Source: Hsuehochloa calcarea (lineage: Eukaryota > Streptophyta > Magnoliopsida > Poales > Poaceae). Taken from it: DNA of 64,000 bases. Positions 23,001 to 35,199 of the stretch are shown here, piece by piece (positions within the stretch are counted from its first letter, which is position 1; every line of letters starts with the position of its first letter). The DNA lies in the NCBI GenBank assembly GCA_036346395.1, contig CM070609.1, positions 30,881,223 through 30,945,222 on the forward strand, given 5' to 3'. The position numbers and the translations under genes were made by a program. Under the pieces are notes generated by a model, which saw only the letters and a list, made by a program, of their open reading frames with translations, was not told the origin of the DNA and ran no database searches.

Positions 23001-24171
23001 ATGTATTTGCCTGATTCTTGGGGCTCTCCCCCTGCCTCCCCCATTGGGTTTGAGGGCTATGAGAAGCGCCTTGAGATAACATTCTCTGATGCTCCTGTCT
23101 TTGTGGACCCCTGTGGTCGTGGTCTCCGCGCCATCTCCCGTGAGCAGATCGACTCGTTCCTGGATCTTGCACGTTGTACCATTGTATCCCAGCTCTCGAA
23201 CAAGCACTTCGACGTATGTGCTGTCGGATTCGAGCCTCTTTGTGTATCCCCACAAGGTTGTACTCAAGACCTGTGGGACGACGAAGCTTCTTCTCTCCAT
23301 TCCTCGCATCCTTGAGCTTGCAATGGAGCTGTCGCTGCCTGTGCTTTCAGTGAAGTATTCCCGTGGGACGTTCATCTTCCCTGGTGCACAGCCATCACCA
23401 CATCGCAGCTTTTCAGAGGAGGTATCTGTGCTGAACGGCTTCTTTGGTGGCCTCAAGTCAGGTGGCAATGCATATGTGTTTGGTGATGCATTAAACCCCA
23501 AGAAGATGTGGCATGTCTACTATGCCACAGAGGAGCCTGAGCAGCCTATGGTCACACTTGAGTTGTGTATGACCGGGCTGGATGCTAAGAAAGCTGCAGT
23601 GTTCTTCAAGAATTCTGCTGATGGCCATTGCTCATCTTCTAAGGAGATGACGATGCTCTCAGGGATTTCTGACATCATTCCTGAGATGGAGATCTGTGAC
23701 TTCGAGTTCGACCCGTGCGGGTACTCAATGAACGACATCTGCGGCCCTGCGGTCTTCACAATCCATGTTACTCCTGAGGAAGGTTTCAGCTATGCAAGCT
23801 ACGAAGCAATGAACTTCAATCCTAGCTCCTTGGTTTACATTGATGTGATCAAGAGGGTCCTGGCATGTTTCTGTCCTTCAGACTTCTCAGTTGCTCTCAC
23901 CATCTTCGGTGGGCACGGATTCGCCAAATCATGGGCAACGGGTGCAGATGTTGATTCGTACATGTGCGATGGTCTTGTCGAGCAGGAGCTTCCTGGTGGT
24001 GGCCTACTGATGTATCAGAGTTTTACCGCTGTTGCCCCTGGCACTGTGTCACCGAGGTCGGCCTTGGATGGCTGGAATAGCGACGGAAATGAGACAGATG
24101 CGAAGAGCAAGGAGATGTGTATCGGCTCGGAAGGACTGAAGAAGGTGGTGGAGAAAGATGTGGATGTCTGA
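23001..24171 (+). CDS. SAMDC: S-adenosylmethionine decarboxylase proenzyme, main ORF with an apparent frameshift
   Basis: Pyruvoyl enzyme that decarboxylates AdoMet to supply aminopropyl groups for spermidine and spermine. ATG at 23001; the first frame runs 71 codons through IGFEGYEKRLE (substrate and processing glutamates) to ...SNKHFD (Asp71, 23211-23213). The expected continuation, YVLSDSSLFVYP, is in the next frame from 23215, so one base is extra or two are missing at 23214. The second frame continues about 318 codons to the TGA at 24169. It keeps the TCGTTKLLL cysteine box, GTFIFPGAQPSPHRSFSEE, the CGYSMN serine and the TIHVTPE histidine. Cleavage would fall between Asp and Ser of LSDSS; most plant enzymes have Glu there. 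Joined length (about 389) is normal for plants and the ORF is intronless, as expected. It is either a recent pseudogene or a sequence error. Confidence 0.88.
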
Positions 24172-24632
24172 GAAAAATTTAAGGTTCTTCGCCTCTTGTT
24201 GCAAGTTGAAGCTTGAGGTTTCTGAGACGTCTGTTGGTTCTGCTTAAGATGTCTGTTGGTCTTGCTTAAAGCAACTGGCTGGGTTACCGGCAAGCATATC
24301 TTTTGTTACTGTTTTTTGTTCTTTTATTTGCCTGCCCAATAAGTGCTTTAGATGGTTTGCAACGTCTGCCATAGTGAGCAAAGTCAGGTTGTAGTAGTAT
24401 TTGTTGCTGTTGCTGATGCTCTTGGGGGAATGATCTTGTATAACTCTTGACTATTTTCAAACATCTATCGCAATATTTCCATTAATATTGTGTCCATTTG
24501 ATCATGTTCGCTTCCGTCGTGATGGATACAGATAGTAAGTCAAGCACATTTTGTAGAGTTGGTTCATATATGTTCCTATATTGGCTTGAACAGCCACACA
24601 GGTTTGTCATGTCAGATTAGAGGGGAGATGCA
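24172..24632 (+). other. SAMDC 3' UTR and downstream spacer
   Basis: T-rich sequence following the stop codon, consistent with a plant 3' UTR to roughly 24500. No separate gene is visible. A retroelement LTR begins at 24633. Confidence 0.5.
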
Positions 24633-25700
24633 TGTAACACCCCGACCCGTCATCCGGGCTCGGAATGCTACCACTACACCTTATCATTACAAACTTTGCG
24701 TAGCTAATTTAACAACTAGCTATAATACAGCAAAAGTGAATTATCTAGGGAGGATGGTTGTGACTACATGTGACGAGGATGTGCTATTCTCCCATCCCAG
24801 TGACAGTCATATGTGGCGTTCACCTAAAAAAAACCAAAGTGAACAAGGGTGAGTTCGAAGACTCAACAAGCACATAATACACATTGCCATTCTGACCTAA
24901 ACATACCCATATCATCATTTCCATCATTAACATTCTATTAATACAAAACCTCATTAACCTACATACTCATTTCATTATCCATATATGCGAATGCACCATC
25001 ATGCTCATATGCATCTCATCAGCTGATATCGGTATCGCGGAGTGTTCACCCATTGATGACACACTCTTCCCCCATCTTCGTTAGGATGGGGTCCTTACAT
25101 TGTAGGACTTTATCTAGCCCCTACAGATGTAAGACTTTATCTAGAGCACACCGGATTAGTCATGTAGCTTTCTCACCGATCAGACCGGAATAGTTACATG
25201 ACTTTCTCACCGTCCTGACTCATGCATTCTTTCCATGATGCAAATGCACATGTCCATATCATTGTCAACATTAACAGAGTAGTCTCATTACTCACCTTGT
25301 CCCAACATTATTGCCATCAACATATAAACATTATAATGTAAGCATCATCGTGTAAACATTATCATGCCGCGCAACATCACATTTTCCATAGCATTCATAG
25401 GATATCGCTATACCATGCACTTGCCTGTTAACCAAGCGGAGCGGAGTAACGTGCGGATGACGTCGTTCCCGAACCTCCACCTGTATAGGCAGTCGAGCGG
25501 ACTCAAAACAGTACAACAATATACGTACACATACAGACGATATGATCCTACGCGCAAAACGATACAAACAAACCCCTTTCAACAACACTGTCCTGCTGAC
25601 CCAGTGTCCGAAACTATTAATAATAAATGGGTTAGGGATCGCGTTGAAAACTTGCAAATAAAAATTTACCGGCACACCCATTTTTTTTCCTCTTTTATTT
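24633..25700 (-). mobile_element. Partial gypsy LTR remnant
   Basis: Begins TGTAACACCCCGACCCG, the usual outer end of grass gypsy LTRs. It shares landmarks with the LTR at 40185-44401: CAAGGGTGAGTTC (24845 versus 40604) and ACCATGCACTTGCC (25411 versus 41098). No matching terminal CA end or target duplication could be found; the right boundary is approximate. Confidence 0.55.
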
Positions 25701-26480
25701 CTCTTTCTCTTCTGTTTTTTCCCCGTCCGATGCTCTCCCGGCCGGCCTTATCCCCTCACCTTCCCCCTCCTGCCGACTCTCTCTTCCTCTCTATCTCTCG
25801 CTCTCCCCGCCTCTCTATCTCTCACTCTCTCACTCGCACCCTCCGCTACCGCCGCCTCCACTCAGCCGGCTATGCCTCCGGCTCCCTCTCGGCTCCCGGC
25901 GCACCCCAGCGCCGACCGCCGCCTCTGGTCGCCTCGGCTCCCTCCTCCTGGACCTCTACCCCACGGCGCCGCCTCGCTGGCCCTCTCTTCTTGGCCGCCG
26001 CCTGCCTGCCCAGGCCACCACCGGCGCCGCCTCTTGCTCGGTGCCTCTCAGCGCCACCTCCTCTCGCCCCTAGCTGGCGGCGGCCGTCCGGCCGCCGCCG
26101 ACGCCGCCTCCTCGGCTCCTCACCTGCTCGGGCCGCACCCAGCGCCACTCCCGCACGTCACGCTGCCGGCCGCCGCCGCCGCCGCCGCCATCGGCAACTC
26201 CAGAGCGCCGCTCGACTCCCCTTGCGCCCGGCTCGGCCTCCGGCCGCCGTGCGCCTCCCCAGGGAAGTTCTACTCTCCTCTCCTTCTCTTACTTTATGCA
26301 TCCTAGTGTTGGCCAAACTTGATTGTGTGCTAAGCTTAAGAATGAGGGAAAAGGGATAGCCTACTTGGCTCGCCGATTGGCCCTGACCCGGCGCTGCCGT
26401 CGGGCTCTTCCTGCGTGCTCGCTTGAGCTGGCCTTCTCCCCGTCTTCTCCGCTCTCTCTCTCTGTGGGTGTGATTTGGCT
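25701..26480. other. Pyrimidine/GC-rich low-complexity block
   Basis: CT-rich then CCG-rich sequence with long open frames on both strands, made almost wholly of Pro/Ser/Ala/Arg. It resembles the GC-rich block seen inside the LTRs of this window and is probably the continuation of the remnant at 24633. No protein domain is recognised. Confidence 0.45.
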
Positions 26481-28541
26481 TGGCTGTACTCTCCTCTAGT
26501 GGCTTATGGGGAAGCCCGACTGCTTTCTGTGGCTTGATCTTATCCCTCGCTCCCTTCTCTTCTCTCTCTCCCTCCTGTTGATTTTTTTACCGTGGGAAGG
26601 TAAATTAGTAAAATTTTATTATCACTGTTTAGTTTCTCTCCTTTGCATTTTCTACCGGCATTGCAATGCAAACATTGCACAAGCTTTTAGATTTGCTGAC
26701 ACGGTTTTGATTCTTTGTAATTGGTCATTATCATGATATGACTGTGTTATTTAATTCCACAAGTCTTAAATTTCAATGTAGCTCTGACTATTTACATGGT
26801 TGCAAATGTGCTCTGCTTATGCTCACAAGGGCGATGATACCTATGCATGCATAAGTCAGAGATGAGCAAATACATTTCTTTGGGTATAAAACTTGATCGT
26901 GCCTGGCTTTTGAGAAAATCACTAATCCTACACTGCAATGGCATAGATGGGAGGCACACCTGCTTCCAATAACCCTGGTCAAGGAGGCAACAGGAAACGG
27001 ATGGCAAATGAAATATAGCAACAGGATGTCAGGATTCACAAGATTAAGTAGGGTTTCTAAGGCACTTGGGAACAAAACTGCAGCCTTGACCTTTCGGTGC
27101 CTGCTAAAAATGGAGCATGGACCATTGAACCATTTTCATACTTAATGGATCACATCTTATGTAAGGCCTTACAAAGGTGTCAGTGTTTTGCAAGTATTAG
27201 CTGTGTTGGCCCCACAAATCTTTAGCATCATGCTATCTGCTATGCACACTACAGTTTGGGCATGGTACAGAGAAGATTATTTTGGACATCTCCTTTCTAG
27301 GCGCAAAGTTGCTTATTCTTGTTTATGAACCTTTCTTTGTTAAATTTAACTGTGACTTTGGTTCGGCTGGGAAGCTCCAAAAAGGCGCGCAAATGAAAGA
27401 GACAGATGCATAATTTGTTCGGCACTAATTAGCATCCTTGAACCCAAAAATATATCATAGTTCAGAACTTCAGACTTCAGAGTATAGGCTTGGGAGTTTG
27501 CAGCCAGTTTTATGATTTATCACATCATTTCGCTCTAAAAACAAATGGAGCTAGAATTTGCTGTCAGTTTTTTCATTTGATAAGATGTTATAACCACGGT
27601 TTTAAGCTTTATCCTGGGTATAAACTACCCAAGCTGAGCTCAAGAGGAATTTTTTAAAATGCAGTTCATTGTAATTCAGATCAGCAGAGCTTGGTCTAAA
27701 CAAGTAACAGAGAAAACTGTAGCTCCTGAGGTCCATGTTGCATGGGGCAAGGTGTCAACATCAGTTTTGCTGGTCCTGAACATGGTCAGCTATTTGACAT
27801 GAAAGGCAGACTAAAACTTGGTCCTACCAACTAACTAGCCAATTTAAAACAAAAAGGAAGACCAACCATTTGCATGATTCTACACATAGAGGTGGGTATT
27901 GGGTCACTCCACCGTCCGCTGCCGTCTACCGCTGCCTCTGGTCAAGCCTGCACGCCCAAAGCCCATCGTGCAGATCGTCACGCCCAAGCCACCCTAAAAT
28001 AACTATAGACACCGAGAAGACGACAACCGCTTCCACCGTCCGTAAAGACGAAGACACCCGCGCCGTGCCAGGCGGCTGGAATGATTGGTTGAAACGCGTG
28101 AAGTGATTGTCAGTGAGGAGGATTGAGCAAGAACGGAAGATTGGGCTATTTCGCGTGCGTCTTAAACCCAAACACGCCCAACCGATCGCGTCCGTAACGG
28201 GCCTCATTCTCGTGCCCGCCCGCCCGCTATTCGTGCCGTCGCCCACCGCCCACCACGCCGTGTCGTCGTCTTAGACCATCCAGACGACCGTGCTTGGTGG
28301 CCCAAAAGCACGCCCAAGTCCCAGCTCTATCTACACATAACCTGATAATCAAACCATGTTTATTCCAGTTTTGCAGGCTATCGTTTGTGATTAGCAATTT
28401 AGCATACACTGACCCCGTAATAAATTTGATGCTAAAACTGGGCATCTGACTACAAACAGGGAAGAGCAACAAACCACCTCAAACTGTCACGAGCATCATA
28501 CTACTAGAAGCTATGTATATATATGAATATATGATCATGTA
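26481..28541. other. Intergenic region, no gene recognised
   Basis: Contains only short frames. The GC-richer portion at 27880-28330 has no splice-consistent coding exon I can identify. It separates the convergent SAMDC and glutamine amidotransferase genes. Confidence 0.4.
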
Positions 28542-29682
28542 TTATGCTTGTTCAGTCTTGAGGAAACTTTTGCACAGCTTCAGCCAGAACTCCCTGTCAG
28601 GCCCAGTAGCCTCCAGTTGCCTCTTCACACCCTCAGCAAATGACATCTGCAATGTACAAGGGCCAAATTAACAGAAAGAATGCATTTGTTAGTGTGATCC
28701 TATCATGCAAGACCAATGCTTCAGATTCCAGAGAGGCTGCTGTTTCATCAGAGCAAGCAAGCACTGAGGCACTCACACTGATGGATTCACTGGAGGAGAG
28801 GCGGTCGACGAGGCTGAGGAGTATATCGTTGGTGTACTCCGGGTGGCCCTGGATGCCGAGCACGTGGTCGCCGACGCAGAACATCTCCACGCCGGTCTTG
28901 TCGGAGGAGGCGAGCACCTCGGCGCCGAGCGGCACCTCCCAAACCTGCACGTTACAGGTTAAGAACACAATCAGTGCCCATACCAAGAAGTGTCATTCTT
29001 TCTAGGTCGTAAATTCTGTATAAAAAATGTCAGTGTGCCAGTGTATGGCACGCACCTCATCCCGATGGCACTCTGTGATCTTGGCATAAGGAGGCAGGTC
29101 CTGCAGCGCATCGAGGAACCTGCACGGCGGCAGCGCCTCCGCAATGGTCACCTCCCTGATGCCAATGTCCCAGCCGCCTCTCGCCTTCCCGACGCGGCCG
29201 CCCAAAGCGCGGCATATTACCTGAGAAGAAGAAGACGACGAACAAGTCAAAACATGGCCAAAGTTTTCAGTTTGGAATGCTGCATTGAGTTGCAGGATGC
29301 AGAAGCCAGGAGAGCTTCTTCTTCTTGCTGCTGCTTTGCTTACCTGGTGGCCGAAGCAGATGCCGAGGACCCTCTTACGCATGGCGACGAGTTCCCGGAC
29401 GAGGAGGCACAGACGCAGTATCCACAGGTCGTCGGCGTACGCGTCGTGCGGGCTGCCGCTGATGACGAAGCCGTCGTACCGGCCGAGGTCGTCCACGTCG
29501 GGGAGCTCCCCGTCCACCGCCCGGAACAGGTCCCACTTCTCGCCGCCGTCGCCGTCGTTGTCGCCGAACGCCTTCACAAAGACGTTGAAGTAGCCGTCGT
29601 ACATCTTGAGCACGTACTCCGAGTCCCGCGCGGCCAGCAGGAGCGCGTACCTCTTGCTTCTTGGCTCTGCCACAACCTTCAT
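28542..29682 (-). CDS. Class-I glutamine amidotransferase-like protein (gamma-glutamyl peptidase type)
   Basis: Four exons on the minus strand: 29682-29344, 29220-29056, 28944-28777 and 28646-28542. All introns are GT-AG and all junctions fall in phase 0; total 258 codons plus TAA. The first ATG of the frame is at 29682. The GAT1 fold shows DGFVISGSPHDAY, the nucleophile elbow GICFGHQ (Cys109), then ECHRDE, and GIQGHPEYT carrying His202 and Glu204 of the Cys-His-Glu triad. Short plant proteins of this kind (Arabidopsis GGP family) are cytosolic gamma-glutamyl peptidases acting on glutathione conjugates; the substrate here is inferred only. The length is normal and all catalytic residues are present, so the gene looks functional. 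It converges with SAMDC across about 4 kb. Confidence 0.9.
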
Positions 29683-29793
29683 GTCGGATTGGTTCTTGCA
29701 GGAAGAGAGCAGCAAGCTTGCAGAGATCAGAGCTGAGCTGCTGCTTTGCAAATGCGTGTGATTGATGTGTGGGAGTTGGCAACGAGTGCTGCA

Positions 29794-29801
29794 GTTTATA
29801 G
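29794..29801 (-). promoter_or_regulatory. TATA box of the glutamine amidotransferase gene
   Basis: CTATAAAC on the minus strand, about 112 nt upstream of the ATG at 29682, a plausible core-promoter spacing with a short leader. Confidence 0.6.
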
Positions 29802-30678
29802 AGGCCGGAAGCTAGCCAGAGGACAGTAAGACCACGAAGCACATGTGGATGGCACTGACAAGTTGGAGACATGGAGGCAGTATGACCTTTTCAGACGTGA
29901 TGGAGAGAAATTCTTGGGCTGAACAAACGCATCAGCATTTCCGCCGCCTAGGATTATTCCTCCGATCGATCGCATCTCGTGTGTCCACTGATTCACATTA
30001 ATTGCAATTGCATCCACAAGTTGGTCAATCGATTCGTTGCGCCAACTGGAAAGTTTTTTGAGTTTTTTTTTTCCTATGAGTATGACCAAGTTTTTTTTTG
30101 GAACAAAATGCAAGAGCTCTGCTTTTCATTAAACGAAGGAGGTCAAACAGAGTACAATCAGACCCCAATGGGTCAAAGGTTGCATAAGAAGAACCTCGGA
30201 ATTGTATAGAACATGCAGTATCAGTTGGGTCTTATGCGGCATCATTTTCTTCTCATAGGCTGGTTTTCATGCCTCTGCTTCTGGCATAATTAGTTGCATT
30301 CAACTTTCGCATTTGCTGCAAATTTAGGAGCAGCCTGAGACCGATCGACTTAGCAGACTCTGCCACGTTTTCAACAACAAAGACCATCACTGCTTGTCAA
30401 GACCGACACAGGAGACTGCTGCGTGATGCCATGCGAACAGTGTCGATCATAAAAGTCGCACGTATAGTATTGCCGTTCAGAAGTCAGAACGGGGCGATGT
30501 TGAGAAGTCACAACCGATTTTTTATGTAATCATTACATGATAAATGTTAGCAATATTCTTTCCATATATACATTGTGCAGTTACGGTAGTTTATATTATA
30601 TCTGATCTTGTAAATCTACTGTAACCATATCAGTTGTAATCTCCATTGCCAGTTACTATTCATCATCCGGCAATATTA

Positions 30679-31186
30679 GGTCATATTTGGTACAACTTCC
30701 ACTCCCAGTTTCTCAATCGATTCTTGTGGAGCCGTACCAAACACCTTGATTCTCAAAACCACTAGATTCTGCTTCTCGCGATGAGCTATCTCGAAAATGA
30801 ACTAAGAACGAAGCGACCTCCCAAAGATATTCTCGTGAGAATCCAACCTTCAGAAACGAAAATACCCTTTGAAGTTGAAGGTTTTTACTCGCAAATGCCA
30901 TTGAGTTACACTAATACAATTGAAGTATTATAACCAGGGGTGACATGATCTATTTGCCTCTAATCCTCCCTCATATGGTTTTTGAAGCCAACATACTAGC
31001 CAAACGGCTTCAACAAACAGCTCAGATTATCAGAGAAGTGGATTCTCAGAGAATCAGGAGCAGAATTTGAAAAATAAGAATCAAACGGCTTCAACAAACA
31101 GCTACAGATTATCAGAGAAGTGGATTCTCAGAGAATTAGAAGCAGAATTTGAAAAATAAGAATCTAGAGCTGTACCAAACAGAACC
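30679..31186. mobile_element. Tourist-like (PIF/Harbinger) MITE, 508 bp
   Basis: Ends are imperfect inverted repeats: GGTCATATTTGGTACAACT at the left, and the reverse complement of GCTGTACCAAACAGAACC at the right. They are flanked by TTA at 30676-30678 and 31187-31189, the 3-bp duplication typical of PIF/Harbinger elements. No coding capacity. It contains an internal tandem duplication (31002-31164). Confidence 0.75.
31002..31164. repeat. Tandem duplication of about 80 bp within the MITE
   Basis: Two nearly identical copies starting AAACGGCTTCAACAAACAGC (about 31002 and 31083), both containing CAGAGAAGTGGATTCTCAGA and ending AAAAATAAGAATC. Confidence 0.8.
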
Positions 31187-31189
31187 TTA

Positions 31190-34100
31190 ATAGAAATGGC
31201 CGACAGTCCGTTGACTTGCGGCAGCTATTCTTCCTATACTCGTTTACATTAAGATGCTTGATTTATCATGAAAAGAACGGGTTATCTGCATGCATGTATT
31301 GTAGATATGTTTAGAATGCAACTGTCAAGATGATGCATAGGTGTCCCTTCAGTTTTGCTATTTCCCATATCCGTCTGTCATCTAAAACTACACGATACTA
31401 AACTTAAAACCGCAGTGCTAACACAACACACACGTTTAGTATGTACTCGGTATTTCTGTTTTCCGACTTTCCGTACTCTGCATGAACTCATCGAGATCTA
31501 CGATACAAACAACAACGTACGGGCCATGCATGCATGCGTATGAATATATCATCACTTCGAAGCATGCATACCAACTGGACAACTGGTGCTAGCTCCCGAA
31601 TCTCAATGCACTGGCGCCAAGATTGTCGAGGTTCATTGAATCTGGCCACGCTCCTGCCTGCTTCGTCGATACGCTTATCAGCCTATGGATTTTCAGGAAG
31701 AGAGAAAAGTGTGCTCGAATAAGAACAGGTCCGATTCCTTTGGATCTTTCAACGTATTGTCATCAAGGAATTGGTCCCTCCCTCTAGTTGGGAAGACTAA
31801 AGAAAAGGAGATGATATACAGCATATGCTTAAAGTGAGCACACCTATATATATTCTCTCTCTTTATTTACACCCGAAGGAATAATGACTTAGCCAAGATT
31901 TGGAACACGAATCAGGTCCGAAAAAAGAAAGATCGGCACGCGCACATCATTTTCATACCCAAGTAGTAGTACTGTTCTCGTCCACACTCGAATTTTTTAT
32001 TATTAAAAAAATGTAAGTTTCGAACTGAGTCGCGGCTGCTAGGGATAAAGCCCACGTCATATAGGCCGTGTTGTCGTGCTTCTCATCGATAGTTCACACT
32101 TGATATAGTGTTGGGAACATTTTCCGTATAAGCCAGAGCCATGAACACGGCAAATGGCATTCTTAATCGAACATGTCCTCACACCGTTGGTGTGGCACCA
32201 GTAGTCCAAAATACAAAAAATATTTAAAATATAATGATACGAAAGTATGGTTGATGAAAGATCTAGTGTTATCATTTCCAAAAGACAAATTCAAAATAGT
32301 TTTTTTTTGTGTGTGTATTAAATGTCAAAGTTTTGAAACCACGTCTAAAAAACAATTAACGGATCCAGGGAGTAGCGCCGCGTACGTGCTTTTACCACAT
32401 AAACAGTCGAGGATACGAATGATCTTCTCGCCGTCGAGAAAATGACTGCAAATTGCCGACCGCGCGCTTCGCCTTAATCGCGACGATTTGTGCCACTTCA
32501 ACCGTGCATGTGCGTATATATGGTTCAAGAGAATAATATGAAGGCACGCTGCAGATTAGGCAACTGGTGCTCTCATTGTCATCGCCGATAACTTCAAGCA
32601 ATGGCGGTCTGTATCACGTACGCGGTCCTCCAGACCTCCACTGCTATATATATATGCACTGTCGATGCATTAATTTATGGGCCGATCGATCGATTCCGGC
32701 ACAAGTACTCCATATTCCACTTGTGCCTAGACATGTTAATTAATGCCGTATATATGCTCCCCGAAACTTCCAGTTCAGTAGCAGTTAATGGTCAATGCAA
32801 GGAGGTCGGTCAGGCTAGCTAGGTTCGTTGAACCAAGACGAGTTTCGACCAGGCTACAAGGCTTCATGCATGCATTGCCGCCGTGAGCTGCTGTTTCGTG
32901 ATAGAATATTATACGGCGAGCCAGCCGTCTCGGTGACGACGTACAGCATATATACGATGCGCGCGATACCAAATATACGATTTGGAGGCGGCTGGCTCTG
33001 CTCGATTACTTTTTGCAGTTTTACTGGGGCCGCAGGCTCCGTTTACACGCACGCCAATATGCCATGCATGCATGGCTGGCGTGCGAACAGGTGGGATCGA
33101 TTGATGATCTGATTCTCTGGGGGACGAAAGGACACACTAGCTCCCCAGAACCAGCCAACATGTGCATGCGGATTTCTGGATCCGGATTCTCCGCTACAAT
33201 GCGGAGGATCACTCTATAAACAGTGATTTGCAATTCTACTAACAGTACTGCAGCAGTGGCCTGTAGTAAAATACTATACTAACAGTGAAATATTAACTGT
33301 AACAAAAAAATCCTCTAAATTGACACCATCCACGCGGGATCCGTTTCCCGGATTCTGCGTGGGCACCCAGCAGCTAGTACCTTGCTAGATTCACTAGGGA
33401 CCACCACCTCAAGCTGCTGCAGGTCCAGTAGATATAGCCATGGACCCATGGCTCCTTCTGCCTGCAAGCTGGTGCCTAGCCTAGTGGTGTATATCGATAT
33501 CATATATAGCTTAATTAGCTACGTCCTGGACCATGCATGCAAGCACGTATTTCGTACGAACGAATGGAAAACATAGTATTTTTCTCTCTGCAAACATTTT
33601 AAGCTGACAATATCGTAGCATGCGCGCATGACCGTACTAGTGCGCATGCCGGCCTTGCCATGTAGTGTCACCACTGTACGCGCATGCTCCTTGACGATTC
33701 AGCTCGCTAGCTGCACGCTGGGACCAGCTAGCCTGACCGGGTCAGTGCTCGATCGGTAGCCTACACGGCCGCCGGCGCGCGCGGTAGCGCCTACCTGGAA
33801 GGTACGGCAGCAGTGGCCACGGCCCCGATGTGCAAAAACAGGGTGGAACATATATATGACTCGTGACTAGTGAGTACGTACGCAAGGCTGGAAATGAAGG
33901 TAATTAAGCAAGCGGTGCTTGGTTATAACTCCAAAGCTGAAATGAAAATCGAGTCCTCCCAAAGACCCAAAAACATTTGGAGACCATTTGCGTTGAAGGG
34001 TTTTGGAACGATTAATTTCTACATAGTCTGTACCACTCTATGCGAAACTCGTGTAATCTAGATATGACCAAAAGCAAGAAGGAATCAAACGCCTCCACTA

Positions 34101-34619
34101 TCGATCCTCGCGTGACTCCATCGATCTCTCCGCTCGCATGGGTTCGTCCTCACTCGCAGTCCCCAATCCCATCCCTCTCTCTGTCCCCACCAGCGATTCG
34201 CCGCCGAGAACAACTAACTGATCTCACCAATTGTGGCAGCGATATGAATCCTTAGCTCGCCCTAGTTCAATTCCCCTATATTTCCTTACCCAATTTGGGC
34301 TCCACCGCGATGGTCACAGCGAACAAGGTGGCTGTGTGGCTGAGCAGGCACGGTCGCGGCAGCAAGCGGGCAAGGCGGCCGGCAACATGTTAGTAGCGAC
34401 GGTGCTTACTGGCGAGCGGTCGGGCACGGCGGCGGCGTGTGAGCAGTCATGTTGGCAGTGCAGGAACCGGCGAGGCGATAGTAGGACAACAGTCACGACT
34501 AGTTGCGGGTGACCAGACACAACCGCGGCAGCGAGCGCACATATAATGTTGGCGGTACGCCAGCAACGACGATTGCCGCGGATGAGTGAGCCTATATGGC
34601 TAGGTTTCGCTGCCTGCAG
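31190..34619. other. Intergenic region, no gene recognised
   Basis: 3.4 kb without a supported gene. Many short frames but no domain, splice-consistent exon chain or terminal-repeat pair. Several ATGCATGC and GATCGATC palindromic hexamer clusters occur (for example 31526, 32860, 33062, 33530) without clear meaning. Confidence 0.4.
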
Positions 34620-35160
34620 GCTTTTTTTCTTCTGAAATTTGAAGATTTATTTAAATTTCATTGATATTTTGTTTTTGTTTTTTGTGATCCTTGTGTGAAA
34701 CTGGCACAATTTTTTTTTGAAATTTGTTAAAACTCTCCAAAACTTGAAGTTTATTTTTGGAACTTGTTTGAAACTCTTCGTAATTTTGAGGTTTTAGTTT
34801 TTTAACCCTAAAAGTCACTTTCAAGGTTTTGACGTTTCAGTCTAAAACGAAACTCTCTAATTTCTGAAACTTTTTGCCAAACTTGCACGGATTTTATTTT
34901 GAAACTTGAAGTATCCATGAAACTTATTGAAACATGGTATTTTCAAACCTGAAATTGGTTGAAACTTGACGAAACATGGCATTTTGAAACTTGAAATTTA
35001 TTGAAACTTGATGAAACATGGCATTTTGAAACTTGGGTCTTGAACTTTCAAACTTATTGAAACCTTCTAAATTCTGGAACTTAAAAATCGTTGGAACCTG
35101 CGAAACGTGCAAACTTGGAATCCGAAAACTTACAAAACATGTATTATGCAAAAAAAAAAA
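34620..35160. repeat. Degenerate array based on a TTGAAACTTG-like word
   Basis: Variants of GAAACTTG/AAACTTATTGAAAC recur every 10-40 bases (clear at 34910-35080: GAAACATGGCATTTTGAAAC twice). It lies immediately beyond the integrase end of the decayed Tat-type element and may be its 3' non-coding tract. Confidence 0.6.
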
Positions 35161-35199
35161 GAAGAAAGAAAACATAAAATTTATTGAAAGATGAGAGTT

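Noticed and set aside
25364..26359. 331-codon plus-strand frame
   Set aside because: CT-rich then CCG-rich low complexity (Ser/Pro/Arg/Ala); begins inside an LTR remnant; no recognisable domain.
28990..29736. 248-codon plus-strand frame
   Set aside because: Antisense shadow of the glutamine amidotransferase exons, running through introns of the real gene.
29683..29751. 23-residue N-terminal extension of the glutamine amidotransferase
   Set aside because: The extension would begin at TTG; the first ATG of the frame is at 29682, matching family length.
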